The position numbers and the translations under genes are program-made. The notes under the pieces were generated by a model. That model was given only the letters and a program-made list of their open reading frames with translations. It did not search any database and was not told where the DNA came from. 64,000 bases of DNA. Origin: Candidatus Poribacteria bacterium. Its GTDB lineage: Bacteria; Poribacteria; WGA-4E; WGA-3G. Each line of letters begins with the position of its first letter. Within the stretch, counting starts at the first letter, position 1. Where the stretch lies: positions 1-64,000 of the forward strand of contig JAJEDN010000080.1 in NCBI GenBank assembly GCA_022821495.1, written 5' to 3'. Below, in pieces: positions 25,353 through 34,113 of this stretch.

Positions 25353-26100
25353 ATGCGAATCAAAATTGTCGCTGATGTTGGGGAGGAACTTACCCTCCCC
25401 GTTAACTACAACCACCTGCTTGCAGGTGTCATCTATCGGTTCCTTGCTGAGTCCGACCCTGAATATGCGTCCTTTCTCCACGAGGAAGGCTACCGCGCTG
25501 CAGAGAAACGTTTCAAACTCTTCACCTTCTCACAACTCATGGCGGAACGCCGACGCATCAGCGGCGACAAGATCCATTTCCGTTCAACTTTAACGTGGTA
25601 CGTCTCCTCCCCAGTAGAACGTTTTCTCTCCCATTTCGCCGACACGCTCTTAACCGAGGGCCGACTATCCCTTGCACAGCGTCAGTTACCCATCAAGGAT
25701 GTCACTATACCGCGCATCCCCCGTTTCCAATCAGAGATGCGTTTCCGATGCCTCTCTCCGGTTGTGATGACCACGATCCGTGAGCATAACGGTAAACAAG
25801 CGATGCACTATTGTATGCCCGACGATCCCGCGCTCTCCGAACTCATCCGTCAAAACTTAATCCGCAAACACGAGGCAATCCTCGGTCGCGTCCCAAATGA
25901 CGACACCTTGAGTTTTGCTTTTGATAAAACCTATATCAACTGATTGCCGAATATAAAGACAACCCCCTAAAGAATCAGAATCAGAATCAACGGTATGAAT
26001 GCCGTGTGGCATTCACTGCCCCTTATCGGGAACTTTTGATTGCCGAATACAAAGACAACCCCCTAAATCCCCCTTATCAGGGGGACTTTAAGGAGGAATG
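25353..26100 (+). pseudogene. cas6: broken orphan cas6 (CRISPR endoribonuclease)
   Basis: The intact part (25353-25943, 196 residues, start after GGAG) is Cas6-like: MRIKIVADVGEELTLPVNYN, the LLAGVIYRFL helix, RFKLFTFSQLM, and RCLSPVVMTTIRE. Cas6 cuts CRISPR repeat transcripts and normally ends in a glycine-rich RNA-binding loop after another 50-60 residues; here a TGA follows FDKTYIN. The missing part reappears in another frame (RYECRVAFTAPYRELLIAEYK, 25991-26057). The segment TGATTGCCGAATA.AAAGACAAC occurs twice (25941 and 26038), and the CCCCCTAAATCCCCC repeat is inserted at the second copy. No other cas gene or CRISPR array is nearby, so this is a decaying remnant. Confidence 0.8.
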
Positions 26101-26112
26101 CGTAAGTCCTCA
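26058..26112. repeat. copy of the CCCCCTAAATCCCCCTTATCAGGGGGAC repeat inside the cas6 remnant
   Basis: The repeat with its CCCCCTTATCAGGGGG hairpin is followed by an inverted copy of the AGGACTTACGCA motif (TGCGTAAGTCCT). It interrupts the cas6 frame. Confidence 0.7.
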
Positions 26113-26218
26113 CCAATTGATTTGGCATCTGCATTTGGAGATGTGTTATAATTTTATCAAGCACAGAAAACTATCATACAACAGATAATCAACACATCAC
26201 ACAAAAGGATTCTCAAGA

Positions 26219-26881
26219 ATGCGAACGCCAAACGTTTCAGACGCAAAGGAAAAGATCCAAGTCATCAAATATCTCGATGTCGGAGACATGACAATCACAG
26301 GTTCAGGGAAGGTCAGCGATAAGGCTTTTTACGCGGCGAAGGAAATCATTTTAACAATCACTTCTAAACACCCAGAAATCCTTAACAAACTTGCAGGATA
26401 TGAATTCATCCTGATCGCGCCAAGGGAAAGTATCACAGCCTCTCTCGGATGGGAGGAGAGCAAGTCGCGTCTTGCAGGTCTCGCTTTAACACCGCAAGAG
26501 TCTCTGGGGTTTCCGGGTCGATTCGCCTCTTATATCGAAAAGAAAAAGAAACCGAACATGGACGTGTTTGTTCACGAGTTCGGGCATGCAGTCCATTCTG
26601 TTATTTCAAAGATGGACCCGGAGTTCGATAGATTATTGAATCAAGCCTACGATCAGGCGATGAAACTCGGATTATGGGCAGATAAGTATTTTGCTGTCGA
26701 TAATTGGAAGTTAGAATCCTCGCCGATAGACGAGTATTGGGCAGAAGGTGTGCGGATGTGGTATTATGTCGGTAAAGATCAGGAATTCAAAAATAGAAAT
26801 GCGTTCAAGAAATATGATCATGGACTCACGAAGCTGCTGGGTCGATGGCTATCCGAAAAAGATATCCCACTGGAATACTAA
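26219..26881 (+). CDS. putative zinc metallopeptidase, ATLF/gluzincin-like
   Basis: 220 residues, with no signal peptide. The zinc site is explicit: VFVHEFGHAVHSVI gives HExxH near residue 120, and a downstream EYWAEGVRMWY supplies a likely third Glu ligand (about 180). The arrangement resembles the anthrax lethal factor-like (ATLF) peptidase domain, though the substrate and even activity are unknown. The start is preceded by AAAAGGATTCTCAAGA. A weak TATAAT lies about 70 bp upstream. It stands between a broken cas6 and a restriction-modification gene. Confidence 0.75.
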   Translation: MRTPNVSDAKEKIQVIKYLDVGDMTITGSGKVSDKAFYAAKEIILTITSKHPEILNKLAGYEFILIAPRESITASLGWEESKSRLAGLALTPQESLGFPGRFASYIEKKKKPNMDVFVHEFGHAVHSVISKMDPEFDRLLNQAYDQAMKLGLWADKYFAVDNWKLESSPIDEYWAEGVRMWYYVGKDQEFKNRNAFKKYDHGLTKLLGRWLSEKDIPLEY

Positions 26882-26900
26882 AGCCTTACGCAGCCCGATC

Positions 26901-26927
26901 GCAGGCGGGGTTTCAAACCCCGCCTGC
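26901..26927. repeat. REP palindrome GCAGGCGGGGTTT-C-AAACCCCGCCTGC
   Basis: Perfect 13-bp arms around one base, in the 107-bp gap between convergent genes. It could act as a bidirectional terminator. An AGCCTTACGCAG motif precedes it, and a degenerate CCCCTGATAAG repeat follows it. Confidence 0.8.
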
Positions 26928-26988
26928 TAAAAAATCTTTCTACAAGTCCCCTGATAAGCGGAATTTAAGGGGTTGCTTTAGCGGGATG

Positions 26989-29900
26989 CTACAGTGGCGG
27001 TAATCCCTCAACAATTTCGACTGTCTGGAGACTCACAGAGATAACACGCGCTATCAAATCCACGATGTACCGAGGCTGATCCTCACGGTTCGGATCGTTC
27101 ACAATCCCACTCCGTTTGTCCACCTTCACACGATACTGATCTATGACCCACTCCAACGCGGAACGGTTGCCTAACTTGTACGCATAAACCTCCGCAGGAA
27201 TACCGTCGAGTGTCAGGAAATCGTTGTATTTCAAGTGCGTCTTGTCTTTGGAGAGGTTCATCTTTTCGACGTGCCAATCTATTTTCATCCCCGGTGTTTC
27301 AATGGCTTCCAGTCCGTCGTATTTCGGGGCGGATTCGTAGTTGATGTGGAGGTCTGCTAACGCTGCGCCTGCGTTGGCGAATCCCCAGAAATCTTCGGCG
27401 AACGGGATATGCGGCAAGTCGCGTTTGAGGTTCATCTCGTATCTCTCACGATAGACAGGGTGGTGCAAGAGCGCGTAATTGTAGTGGAAGATGTCCCATT
27501 TGGTGATGGTGTCGTCGGTGTAATGGTCTCGGAATTCCGTCAATGCCCAATCGGTGATGTTCTCTTGTCGGTTCGCGCCGTCTTCGTCGTAGGTATAGAA
27601 AGGGAAGCATTGAGAACCACCTTGTGGCAAAATATCAGGAATTTTGTTTGTGAGCAGCGCGAACATTGACCACTCTCTGCCGACCTTAATCCATATCACC
27701 TGATTCTCTTTTTCAGTCTCAGGATTGGGAAAAATGGATGGAAACATGTATAAAACATCGCTCATTATCCGGTCAAAGTAAAGGTTTGATTTGGTGAAAG
27801 GACGATAGAGGGCGGTTCTCGTCTTATATTTTGTATATTCAGCAGTTGTTCCGCGTTTTAATTTTACCTTTAAGTCCCGGCTCCAAGCGATCTTTGTGTC
27901 ATCATACACTACAAAGTCATCAATATTCGCGGCTTTGTTCTCTGCCCGTTTCCATCTATCCGCTTCTGTATTGTAGGTTCTACTCATCTGTTGAATGTTC
28001 GCAGTTAGTACATTTTGGTTGAAGTTATAACTCCAAGCGTCACGGTTGGTTTTAACACCGCTACTGTAGGTTTTGAAAATCACACTTGACGCTGCATTCT
28101 TGCTTGCTTTTGCTTCTTTAGTTCCGATCGGAATAAAGGTATCAAATTCGGCGTGAAGTCCTTCGGTGAGCCATGTGTGTCGCGCATCTGGTTCAATCGT
28201 TCGCCATACAATATTACCTACATGTTGGTGTTCATTAAGAAAGTCGAACTTCTGTTTTTTATTCCATAGATCATCGGTACGATAATAAAAAATACGGGAT
28301 GTTTTGGATTGATCTTGTTTTGTTTTGACGAACAGGTTAATGCTCACACCGACCCGAATTCCGAACACATTTGTATCTGAGGCCTTCAATCCCTTCCGCG
28401 CATTCCCACCCAAATCGAAAATATAAATCGCGTCGAAATTGTCTGCGAGATGTTTTCGCATACCGTCGAACGCTGTTCCATCAAGGAATCCACTGTTTGT
28501 TACGAATGCTATAACGCCTTCCTCACCGATTCGTTCCGATGCCCACAAAATCGACTTGACATACGGATCATAAAGTGCGTTTCTATTCGTTGCTTTGGAA
28601 TCTGCGACATAGGTGTCCCGTATCAGTTTATCCATTGCCTGATACTTCCGATTTTTATTATTGTCATTCTCGTTAACCTGCCATGCGTTGTAAGGGGGGT
28701 TACCGATAACGACGAACATATCCGCTGCCTTTTGTTGCTTCACACGTTCTGTGTTTTCACGCGTGAAGAGTTCGCCTTGCTCCTGCTCCAGCAACTCAAA
28801 CGTATCGGCAAGCGCGATGCCTTCAAAGGGTAGATACGTCTCCGTCCGTTGAAAGTACTCCTGCTCGATGTTCAAACTCGCAATGTAATAAGGCAGGAGC
28901 ATCACCTCGTTGCAATGGAGTTCGTGGCGGTATTTCTCCTCTAACGCCGTGCCGCGAATATCCTGCATGAGCCGGACGATGAAGTTACCTGTGCCGACAA
29001 ACGGATCAATGATATGCACACCACTGTCCGACAGCGATCGGTTGAACTCGGTTTTCAAGATATGTTCAACGCTTTTCACCATGAAATCGACGATCGGTTG
29101 CGGCGTATAGACGATGCCGTGTGTATCCGCGACATCTTCGGAGAATCCTTGAAAAAACTTCTCGTAGAATGTATTGAGGAAATGCTGTTTTTGGGAGAAA
29201 TCCTTGCAGAGTGTCGCTGCCTGCTCAATCGCGACATAGAACCGATCTAAGGGTGCGAGAAACGCATCACGACTCACGGCGTGCCGCATGAGTGCGTCGC
29301 TGACGTTTTCAATCTCGCGGGCGATGATATTTCGGCGTGTGAAATCTGACCGTTCAAAAACCGTGCGGAAAATGCGTTCGGTGAGGATGTGTTGGATAAG
29401 CATCTCTTCGACAGCGTCCTGTGAGAGTTCGGGGTTGATTGCGGTACGGCAAGTCTCGTAGAAATCGCCAAAAGCCTCTTTGAACGCCGGATCCGTCTCG
29501 TGGCGTTGTTCGATGAGTTCTTTCAACTTGTTCGCGAGGTCGGGCACATGTTCTCTGAAGTCGGTAACCGCCGTCTGCCAGTTACCGAGTGCCGGTGCGG
29601 TATAAGCGAACAGATATTGGAGTGCTGCGATCAGTTGCGCGGGGTCGGTGATGTCTACATCCAGCGCGACCTGTCCATTTTGGTAGAGGATAATTCGCTG
29701 CGGCGTTTGGAAGAAGGTATTGTCGAGAGGGTAGCCCGCGTCCCGTTTTTCCGAGACAGCTTTAGGAAGGTCGTCATCTATATCTTTCGCTTCCCAATAA
29801 GCGAAAGGCAGCCCGAATTCGTCGAGGATCGCGCCGTCAACAACGATACGGTTTCCTTTGGGTGTGCGCATCGGATACTGTGGGATGAGTGTGGCGTTCA

Positions 29901-30045
29901 CCTGTTTCGCACAGGCATCAAGTAAAAAAGCAAACGGGTTGCTGACCGCGCTTTCGTGTGTAATGGCGTGTTTGTCGTATTGCTGGAGTGTGGCGTAATA
30001 GTCGCGGATTGCTTTGTGGCTGGGTTTGAGATTGAGGTGCGGCAT
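26989..30045 (-). CDS. type ISP restriction-modification enzyme (nuclease-methyltransferase)
   Basis: 1018 residues from the ATG at 30045. The ORF track start (TTG at 30132) is actually the -35 box of the promoter. Residues 40-90 form a PD-(D/E)XK nuclease site (VVDGAILDEFG then WEAKD; Asp about 70, ExK at 85-87). A helical coupler follows, then an N6-adenine methyltransferase with AdoMet motif DPFVGTGNF (348-356) and catalytic NPPY (450-453). The C-terminal 450 residues are the target recognition part. The helicase domain of classic LlaBIII-type ISP enzymes is absent, so it is closer to the short, type IIG-like form. It methylates and probably cuts one DNA target; no separate specificity subunit is present. 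Confidence 0.87.
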   Translation of the reverse strand: MPHLNLKPSHKAIRDYYATLQQYDKHAITHESAVSNPFAFLLDACAKQVNATLIPQYPMRTPKGNRIVVDGAILDEFGLPFAYWEAKDIDDDLPKAVSEKRDAGYPLDNTFFQTPQRIILYQNGQVALDVDITDPAQLIAALQYLFAYTAPALGNWQTAVTDFREHVPDLANKLKELIEQRHETDPAFKEAFGDFYETCRTAINPELSQDAVEEMLIQHILTERIFRTVFERSDFTRRNIIAREIENVSDALMRHAVSRDAFLAPLDRFYVAIEQAATLCKDFSQKQHFLNTFYEKFFQGFSEDVADTHGIVYTPQPIVDFMVKSVEHILKTEFNRSLSDSGVHIIDPFVGTGNFIVRLMQDIRGTALEEKYRHELHCNEVMLLPYYIASLNIEQEYFQRTETYLPFEGIALADTFELLEQEQGELFTRENTERVKQQKAADMFVVIGNPPYNAWQVNENDNNKNRKYQAMDKLIRDTYVADSKATNRNALYDPYVKSILWASERIGEEGVIAFVTNSGFLDGTAFDGMRKHLADNFDAIYIFDLGGNARKGLKASDTNVFGIRVGVSINLFVKTKQDQSKTSRIFYYRTDDLWNKKQKFDFLNEHQHVGNIVWRTIEPDARHTWLTEGLHAEFDTFIPIGTKEAKASKNAASSVIFKTYSSGVKTNRDAWSYNFNQNVLTANIQQMSRTYNTEADRWKRAENKAANIDDFVVYDDTKIAWSRDLKVKLKRGTTAEYTKYKTRTALYRPFTKSNLYFDRIMSDVLYMFPSIFPNPETEKENQVIWIKVGREWSMFALLTNKIPDILPQGGSQCFPFYTYDEDGANRQENITDWALTEFRDHYTDDTITKWDIFHYNYALLHHPVYRERYEMNLKRDLPHIPFAEDFWGFANAGAALADLHINYESAPKYDGLEAIETPGMKIDWHVEKMNLSKDKTHLKYNDFLTLDGIPAEVYAYKLGNRSALEWVIDQYRVKVDKRSGIVNDPNREDQPRYIVDLIARVISVSLQTVEIVEGLPPL

Positions 30046-30103
30046 GGAAGGTATGATAGCAGGTTTGCTGTGAAGGATCAAGTGAAAATCCGGTTTGTTT
30101 ACA

Positions 30104-30132
30104 ATTATAGCATCGTTGAAAGTGCTTGTCAA
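30104..30132 (-). promoter_or_regulatory. perfect-consensus promoter for the restriction-modification gene
   Basis: Minus strand TTGACA, 17 bp, TATAAT. It yields a leader of about 50 nt. A fully consensus promoter is unusual for a restriction gene without a controller protein. Confidence 0.75.
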
Positions 30133-30182
30133 ACACTACCGAGAACCATTCCAGGGTCATTTATAGTCAAGCCCCAATGCGA

Positions 30183-30256
30183 GCGGGGTTTCAAACCCCG
30201 CCTGCAAGTAAAAAGTAACGCTGACTGCCGACGGAAACCGATGGCTAATAGCCAAC
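30183..30256. repeat. REP palindrome plus heptamer-type repeat
   Basis: GCGGGGTTT-C-AAACCCCGC (30183-30201), followed by a GCCGACGGAAACCGATGGCTAATAGCC-like run that reaches the TAA stop of the metallophosphoesterase gene. Confidence 0.65.
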
Positions 30257-32011
30257 TTACTCTTGGACATCAGTGGGCTTTGCCCTGAACTGCAACGCGT
30301 CGCTATCATCAGCAATTTCCATCCGATAGTCCCATCCGCCTGTATAGTCCCCGGACTGGATCGTTAATGTGTTCCAACCCGATTTTAAGGGTAACTCAAA
30401 ATGCGCCCATCCACGAAACAGACGCGCCTTGGATGTCGATGCTGCAGGAATCTCGACCCCATTCAGAAAGAGCCTACCGAGATGGCTCCCCCATCCAATC
30501 TGCGCAAATACCTGCTGCGCATCAGGACTGTGAATATAGGTCACGCCATAACCGAATGCCCAGTCCGTGTTTCCGAAGGCATCCTCCAAGTTAATCCGAT
30601 CCGTCTCCGAGAGATGTTCTTGCCAACCGATCTCCCCTGCCTGTCCCTCGTACGTTTCACCGTCATCGGATCCGGGTAGCGGTGCCGTCAGGAAATTTGG
30701 CGGTCCCGCGTTCGCGTCGGCGGGCATCTCTGTCACACCAAGATCGAAAGGTCCCAGAAGCATCCAATCTTTGAGTACGCGCATATCCGATCTATCAATG
30801 GGATGGAACAGATTCTTGCGACCCGCTAATTGTTCGCCACCGTAGACAATGGCATAGTCGTAGGTAGGGAGGGGTATGAAGGCATCAGAGGGTGCCGTCA
30901 GTGTAACAACGCCGCTTGCCGTTTGCCCGGGTTTAACCTGAAAGGCTAACCGGTGTGGCGAAATTTGCCAATGCGCGTTTGCGTCAAAAACAATTTCGAC
31001 ATCCAACTGCTTTTCAAAGGTGTTTTCCAGCGAAATTTCGAGAGCACCATTGGAATACGGTCGCGTTCTATCTATGTTGAAATGCGGCTTAAAGGAGAGT
31101 AGACTCGAAAGTTTCTCTTTGAAAGCTGCAGTTGAGATGTCCGCAGGATGGACGTTCCCGGGTTCGATAATCGCGACGTTAACCGCGTCACCGTCTACGG
31201 TGACAATGCTGTAATGGTCAAACGCGCCCGCTTCCGGTGCCTCTTGCGGGGTCAATCCACCGCCTGTCGCACTCAGCACAAAATAACGGCGGTCGTTCCG
31301 GGTATGCAAGGTTAAGTTATGGTAGTGTCCCGCAAAAACGGTGTACGCCCGATCCTCGAGTGCTTCTTCAATCTGCACCCATCCTGAGTTTTCGTACAAC
31401 CATATCGGTCTGTGCATTAGGACGAACGTATGCCGTACGTCCGAGTGTTGCGTCAATTCATCTTCGACGTATTTTATCTGTGCCTCGCCGAACCAGCCTT
31501 CTTGCGCCCAGTCCCACTCCGCGTGTGAAGGGTCATGCCACTCTTCGGTGTTGAGCATGATAAACAGGCAATCTTTATACACAAACGCTGAATAGGTGCG
31601 CCCAATATTGTCCTTCCAATACTGATACATCACTGGATTCGTAATATCGTGGTTACCGGGTAAAGGCAGAAACGGCAGGATTAGATCGGATTCGTGTTGC
31701 CAGAACTCTTTCCATTCTGCTGCGAGCCGTTCAAGATCGTGTGTATTCCCCTGTATTAAGTCACCCACCATGATAGCGAAATCCGGTTTCAGGACATTGA
31801 TTTCATCTATCGCGCGGTCAAAGACGTGCCATTTATCTAAACCGCCACCGGTTTTATCGCCGATAATCGCGAAACTGAATTTGTCTGGATCGGCGGGAAA
31901 GGGGCGTTCGACAATTGGCATGCTCTCTGGGAAATCGGGCGTTTGCGCGTTTGCTACAGCAGTCATAGCAACGCATAAGGTGAATAGCGTTAGAATCTTT
32001 GGGAAGTTCAT
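30257..32011 (-). CDS. secreted calcineurin-like metallophosphoesterase
   Basis: 584 residues from the ATG at 32011, placed after TTGGAG; the ORF track start is 14 residues upstream. A signal peptide (NFPKILTLFTLCVAMTAVANA) leads to a metallophosphoesterase domain with the full set of metal motifs: IIGDKTGG, MVGDLIQGN, PGNHD, LMHRP and AGHYH. From about residue 320 it has two beta-sandwich regions; the last (GWNTLTIQSGDYTGGWDYRM) looks like a carbohydrate-binding or jelly-roll module, similar in style to the small secreted protein at 37252. It probably acts outside the cytoplasm on a phosphoester or phosphodiester. Confidence 0.87.
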   Translation of the reverse strand: MNFPKILTLFTLCVAMTAVANAQTPDFPESMPIVERPFPADPDKFSFAIIGDKTGGGLDKWHVFDRAIDEINVLKPDFAIMVGDLIQGNTHDLERLAAEWKEFWQHESDLILPFLPLPGNHDITNPVMYQYWKDNIGRTYSAFVYKDCLFIMLNTEEWHDPSHAEWDWAQEGWFGEAQIKYVEDELTQHSDVRHTFVLMHRPIWLYENSGWVQIEEALEDRAYTVFAGHYHNLTLHTRNDRRYFVLSATGGGLTPQEAPEAGAFDHYSIVTVDGDAVNVAIIEPGNVHPADISTAAFKEKLSSLLSFKPHFNIDRTRPYSNGALEISLENTFEKQLDVEIVFDANAHWQISPHRLAFQVKPGQTASGVVTLTAPSDAFIPLPTYDYAIVYGGEQLAGRKNLFHPIDRSDMRVLKDWMLLGPFDLGVTEMPADANAGPPNFLTAPLPGSDDGETYEGQAGEIGWQEHLSETDRINLEDAFGNTDWAFGYGVTYIHSPDAQQVFAQIGWGSHLGRLFLNGVEIPAASTSKARLFRGWAHFELPLKSGWNTLTIQSGDYTGGWDYRMEIADDSDALQFRAKPTDVQE

Positions 32012-32090
32012 CAATCTCCAAGTTTTTCTAATGTGTTTGTATGTGTCAGGCATTTGATTTTATGCTTCCTCCGTATAGGGAGTGAATTGG

Positions 32091-32200
32091 TTAGGACTTA
32101 CGTAAAGCGGAGTAATTTCGGCATTTTAAACCCAACCCCCCTTTATCCCCCCTTATCAGGGGGGTAGGGGACTTTGAGAGGATATGTGTTAATCCTACAT
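32091..32200. repeat. long dispersed repeat unit (AGGACTTACG ... CCCCCCTTATCAGGGGGG)
   Basis: TTAGGACTTACGTAAAGCGG, then AGTAATTTCGGCATTTTAAAC, then a CCCCCCTTATCAGGGGGG hairpin and GACTTTGAGAGG. The same order occurs at 33870-33950. The 303-bp gap 32054-32356 otherwise holds two minus-strand TATAAT-like boxes near 32205 and 32228 and the ecfT promoter. Confidence 0.65.
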
Positions 32201-32294
32201 TATAGCAGTTGTATATCATAGAATTATAGCACAAATCCAAAATTAGCATTTTGTCAAAGTGCTAAATTTAACTGAAAATTGAAAGCCAAATTAA

Positions 32295-32324
32295 TTGCCA
32301 ACTACACCGTAAACCTGTTATACT
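32295..32324 (+). promoter_or_regulatory. promoter for the EcfT-like gene
   Basis: TTGCCA, 18 bp, TATACT, followed by a leader of about 25 nt with GGAAG nine bases before the ATG. Confidence 0.45.
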
Positions 32325-32356
32325 TATCAGGGAGATGCGAACGGAAGAATCACACA

Positions 32357-33214
32357 ATGCAAAACACCACACTCGAACCGCGCACGAAAATCCTGATGAT
32401 GCTGATCGCAGGATGCCTCGTCATCCTGCTGGACAGCCCTATCGCCTTGTTCGTCTGTTTCCTCGGCAGCCTCACACTCATCGCGCTGTCGCGACCGACC
32501 TGGCGACAGATCGGCTTGCTCTGCGTTTTCCTCTTTTTTACAACGTGGGGACTCATCTACAGCCAAGCGATCTTCTATAACGAGTTTCCGCGCACGACGC
32601 TGTTCACACTCGTGCCACCGGAATTTCCAATCATTGGGAAGATGACGGGCGGTATACGGGTCTATCGGGAAGGCTTATTTCACGGAATTGTCCAGTCACT
32701 CCGCTTCAACACAACGCTCGGCATCGGGTGTTTCATCATTTGGACGACACAACCGCGGGATATGCTCCTCGCATTGGCGCAACTCCGGGTGCCTGCAACC
32801 CTCGCTTTTATGGTGACGACGGCACTGCATTTCATCCCCGTCATCGCCAACGAGGCATCGGCTGTGTTTCGATCGCAGCGATTGCGGGGGTTCCGATATC
32901 TCCGAGCCAACCTATTCGCCACCTGTCGCGGCGTTATCAACAGTTTCCGTCCGATCTTAGCGGGCAATATACGGCATGCGACGCATCTCAGTGAATCCGT
33001 AGAGAGTCGCGGGTTCTCACCGGAGACAGCGACACAACGCACCTCACTACGGACACTGAAGATGGGGATATGGGACTATAGTTTGCTTGGGGTGCTGGTC
33101 ACCTGTTTAATCGGTATCATCGGGTTGAAGCTGATCTATTTCTGCTATGCGAACGGCATCTATTACACCTCATGGCTGCGGCATGTGTATACCTTTACGC
33201 GCGAGGTTTTGTAA
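32357..33214 (+). CDS. ECF transporter transmembrane component (EcfT/CbiQ family)
   Basis: 285 residues from the ATG at 32357, preceded by ACGGAAG; the ORF track start is upstream and unsupported. There are four to six hydrophobic helices in the N-terminal two thirds. The two Ala-Arg-Gly-type coupling motifs of EcfT proteins are recognisable as SQRLRGFRY (about 175) and ESVESRGF (about 215); these contact the ATPases. EcfT works with two ATPases and a substrate-binding S component to import vitamins or metal ions. No ATPase or S component is in the window, so this would have to use subunits encoded elsewhere. Confidence 0.82.
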   Translation: MQNTTLEPRTKILMMLIAGCLVILLDSPIALFVCFLGSLTLIALSRPTWRQIGLLCVFLFFTTWGLIYSQAIFYNEFPRTTLFTLVPPEFPIIGKMTGGIRVYREGLFHGIVQSLRFNTTLGIGCFIIWTTQPRDMLLALAQLRVPATLAFMVTTALHFIPVIANEASAVFRSQRLRGFRYLRANLFATCRGVINSFRPILAGNIRHATHLSESVESRGFSPETATQRTSLRTLKMGIWDYSLLGVLVTCLIGIIGLKLIYFCYANGIYYTSWLRHVYTFTREVL

Positions 33215-33329
33215 ACAGTTGTCAGTTTGCCTCGTAGTGAGAGTTAACTCTTTGTGGCAGTAACAAGGTTTATACCCACCACAGCATGCCTCTTAACTTA
33301 TAACTTATAACTTATAACTTATAACTATT
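33215..33329. repeat. heptamer/foldback repeat filling the gap between two convergent stop codons
   Basis: It starts ACAGTTGTCAG directly after the TAA of the EcfT-like gene and ends with AACTTAT repeated about five times, running to the TAA of moaB. The inner part matches the GTCAGTTTGC.TCG.AGTGAGA segment of the foldback at 16796. Confidence 0.75.
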
Positions 33330-33851
33330 TTACCGTCCAACCTCCCACGCCAGATGTTGCAATTCCGGTCCGATCAATTTTTCCCACGCCAATTCCACAG
33401 CAGCAGTCGAACCCGGTGTAGAGATAACGACTTTCCCGCGATAGACACCCGCCGTTGCCCGTGATAACATCGCTGCTGCACCGACCTGATCATAACTGAA
33501 CATCCGAAAGAGTTCGCCGAATCCGGGGAGTGTCTTTTCCAACTTACGATTGAGAATATCAAATGTCGTATCGCGGGGTGCGATACCGGTGCCGCCGTTG
33601 AACAAAATGACTTGCGCATCGCTTTCCGCCATCTCGTCTAACACTGTTTCCACTTGGTCAGGTTCATCTTTAATGATCTGATATGCAACGACACTGTTGC
33701 CTTCTGCAGCGAGTTGTTCGCGTAAAAACACAGCGTTCTTGTCTGTTTCAGGGGTGCGCGTATCGCTGACAGTGACAATAGCGACGGCGACAGGTCCCTC
33801 TTCGGTTGCCATTTCTCGGTGTTGTTGTGTACTTGTTGAAGTTGTTGACAT
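33330..33851 (-). CDS. moaB: molybdenum cofactor biosynthesis protein B
   Basis: 173 residues from the ATG at 33851, which has AAAGGAA at a better distance than the ATG at 33857. It is a MogA/MoaB fold protein: [15 protein letters not shown] at the start, the substrate loop [14 protein letters not shown], and [19 protein letters not shown]. MoaB/MogA adenylates molybdopterin before molybdenum insertion; in many bacteria MoaB takes the place of MogA. The N-terminal 20 residues are polar and look disordered. No other cofactor genes are nearby. Confidence 0.9.
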   Translation of the reverse strand: MSTTSTSTQQHREMATEEGPVAVAIVTVSDTRTPETDKNAVFLREQLAAEGNSVVAYQIIKDEPDQVETVLDEMAESDAQVILFNGGTGIAPRDTTFDILNRKLEKTLPGFGELFRMFSYDQVGAAAMLSRATAGVYRGKVVISTPGSTAAVELAWEKLIGPELQHLAWEVGR

Positions 33852-33869
33852 TATCATTTCCTTTCAATT

Positions 33870-34113
33870 ATAGGATTTACGCAAAAAGCAGTAATTTCAG
33901 CATTTTAAACCCCCTAAATCCCCCTTATCAGGGGGACTTTGAGAGGAAGAAACCCCCTAAATCCCCCTTATCAGGGGACTTTGAGAGGAAGAAACCCCCT
34001 AAATCCCCCTTATCAGGGGGACTTTGAGAGGAAAGAAACCCCCTAAATCCCCCTTATCAGGGGGACTTTGAGAGGAAAGAAACCCCCTAAATCCCCTTAT
34101 CAGGGGGACTTTA
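33870..34113. repeat. five-copy tandem array of a 42-44-bp hairpin repeat
   Basis: Units start at 33907, 33950, 33992, 34036 and 34080. Each reads AAACCCCCTAAATCCCCC, TTATC, AGGGGGACTTTGAGAGG. The stem CCCCCT / AGGGGG recurs in each. A leader unit (TAGGATTTACGCAAAAAGCA) precedes the array. The last copy ends in the TAA stop codon of the VWA gene at 34111. Confidence 0.9.

Noticed and set aside
33870-34113. Possible CRISPR array
   Set aside because: The five 42-44-bp units are tandem with no unique spacers between them, so this is a simple tandem repeat rather than a CRISPR array. The nearby cas6 is a remnant 8 kb away.
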